From Chloroflexota bacterium (lineage in GTDB: Bacteria; Chloroflexota; Anaerolineae; UBA7937; B3-Chlor), in NCBI GenBank assembly GCA_030603665.1, contig JAUVXJ010000002.1, forward strand, positions 186,001 to 250,000: a stretch of DNA of 64,000 nucleotides, written 5' to 3'. The notes below the pieces were generated by a model, which saw only the letters and a list, made by a program, of their open reading frames with translations, searched no databases and had not been told where the DNA came from. Below are positions 63,700 to 64,000 of the stretch, piece after piece (position 1 is the stretch's first letter; every line of letters starts with the position of its first letter). Both the position numbers and the translations under genes were made by a program.

Positions 63700-64000
63700 G
63701 GGGGTTTGCGCCCTCTGAAGGTTCCAGAGGCGCCAGTATCTCACTAGCTCATAGTAGGCCATAAGAGAACTAAGCAGCAGACCTCGCCACCCGTCCTGGT
63801 ACCCGCGTAGGGTGAGGTATCGCCACCGGAACTGGCGCAGCGGCTGAAGCACGAAGTTCCGCGGCCGAGCGCGCTCGCCGTTCTCGAACAGCATACGTGC
63901 CTCATGGTCAGTGTACCTGTTTTGCTTCTCGCGGAACTCCCACACCGTGCGATAATTGTGGTGGATCAAGGGATTTGACAGGTATCCAGCTTCGCCATCG
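63685..64000 (-). CDS. GT2-family glycosyltransferase, C-terminal part (5' end cut by window)
   Basis: The frame is open to the window edge on the minus strand (DGEAGYLSNPLIHHNY...), so TTG 63969 is not a real start. GEAGYLSNPLIHHNYRTV and FREKQNRYTDHEARML match the C-terminal part of WaaE/KdtX-like GT2 enzymes, with the aromatic H-x-x-Y turn and the K/Q-N-RYT helix. LQPLRQFRWRYLTLRGYQDGW and a closing hydrophobic stretch (LLLSSLMAYYELVRYW) fit the membrane-associated tail. The catalytic domain lies outside the window. Confidence 0.75.
   Translation of the reverse strand, partial: DGEAGYLSNPLIHHNYRTVWEFREKQNRYTDHEARMLFENGERARPRNFVLQPLRQFRWRYLTLRGYQDGWRGLLLSSLMAYYELVRYWRLWNLQRAQTPSTFF

Overview
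The window is GC-rich bacterial DNA, most likely from a monoderm member of the Chloroflexota (Anaerolineae-like). This is an inference. It rests on a peptidoglycan and division cluster with no outer-membrane genes, an adenosylcobalamin-dependent ribonucleotide reductase, long-form HPF, a Tad pilus locus with no secretin, and many GT-C type membrane glycosyltransferases of the kinds common in that phylum. Almost everything is on the + strand, tightly packed, with many ATGA or GTGA overlaps, so the map reads as a chain of operons. Several operons have a recognisable promoter with a 16-17 base spacer.

Region 1 (1-7780) is a division and cell-wall operon: murG (cut by the window start), two CvpA-like membrane proteins, murC, murB, ftsQ, ftsA, ftsZ, then an intrinsic terminator. 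Region 2 (8057-10926) is nrdR-nrdJ, with a promoter covered by two NrdR-box-like sites whose centres are 31 bases apart. Region 3 (10966-14112) is an acyl-CoA dehydrogenase with etfB and etfA, behind a near-consensus promoter; the start region of the dehydrogenase is tandemly duplicated. Region 4 (14548-18361) is a radical SAM protein, pgeF, yggS, yggT and a DUF167 gene. Region 5 (18367-21361, minus strand) pairs a DUF164 coiled-coil zinc-ribbon protein with a STAND-like ATPase joined through one membrane helix to a six-repeat TolB-like propeller.

Region 6 (21423-45522) is a long array of polytopic GT-C, GT87, PIG-V and Wzy-like membrane proteins. Embedded in it are a GT2 dolichol-phosphate-mannose-synthase-like enzyme and an FrhB-type iron-sulfur flavoprotein. 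It probably makes or attaches cell-surface glycans or glycolipids.

Region 7 (45581-61803) is the most interesting part. A NarL-type response regulator and a soluble DegS-like kinase lie directly upstream of a tight-adherence (Tad, type IVb) pilus locus. That locus holds an Flp-type pilin with its own promoter and downstream hairpin, a TadE pseudopilin fused to malectin, CARDB and CnaB-like domains, a secreted sialidase-like propeller, a small membrane-anchored protein, a second TadE, TadG, a decayed tadE, and cpaB, cpaE, cpaF, tadB and tadC. Three promoters in this locus share an upstream box (TRGTACYA) at exactly the same distance from the -35 element. They look like a co-regulated set, and the adjacent two-component system is the obvious candidate regulator.

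Region 8 (61922-64000) is a ComF-family phosphoribosyltransferase, hpf, a low-molecular-weight protein phosphatase, and the end of a convergent GT2 glycosyltransferase cut by the window end. No rRNA, tRNA, CRISPR array, insertion sequence or integrase was recognised.
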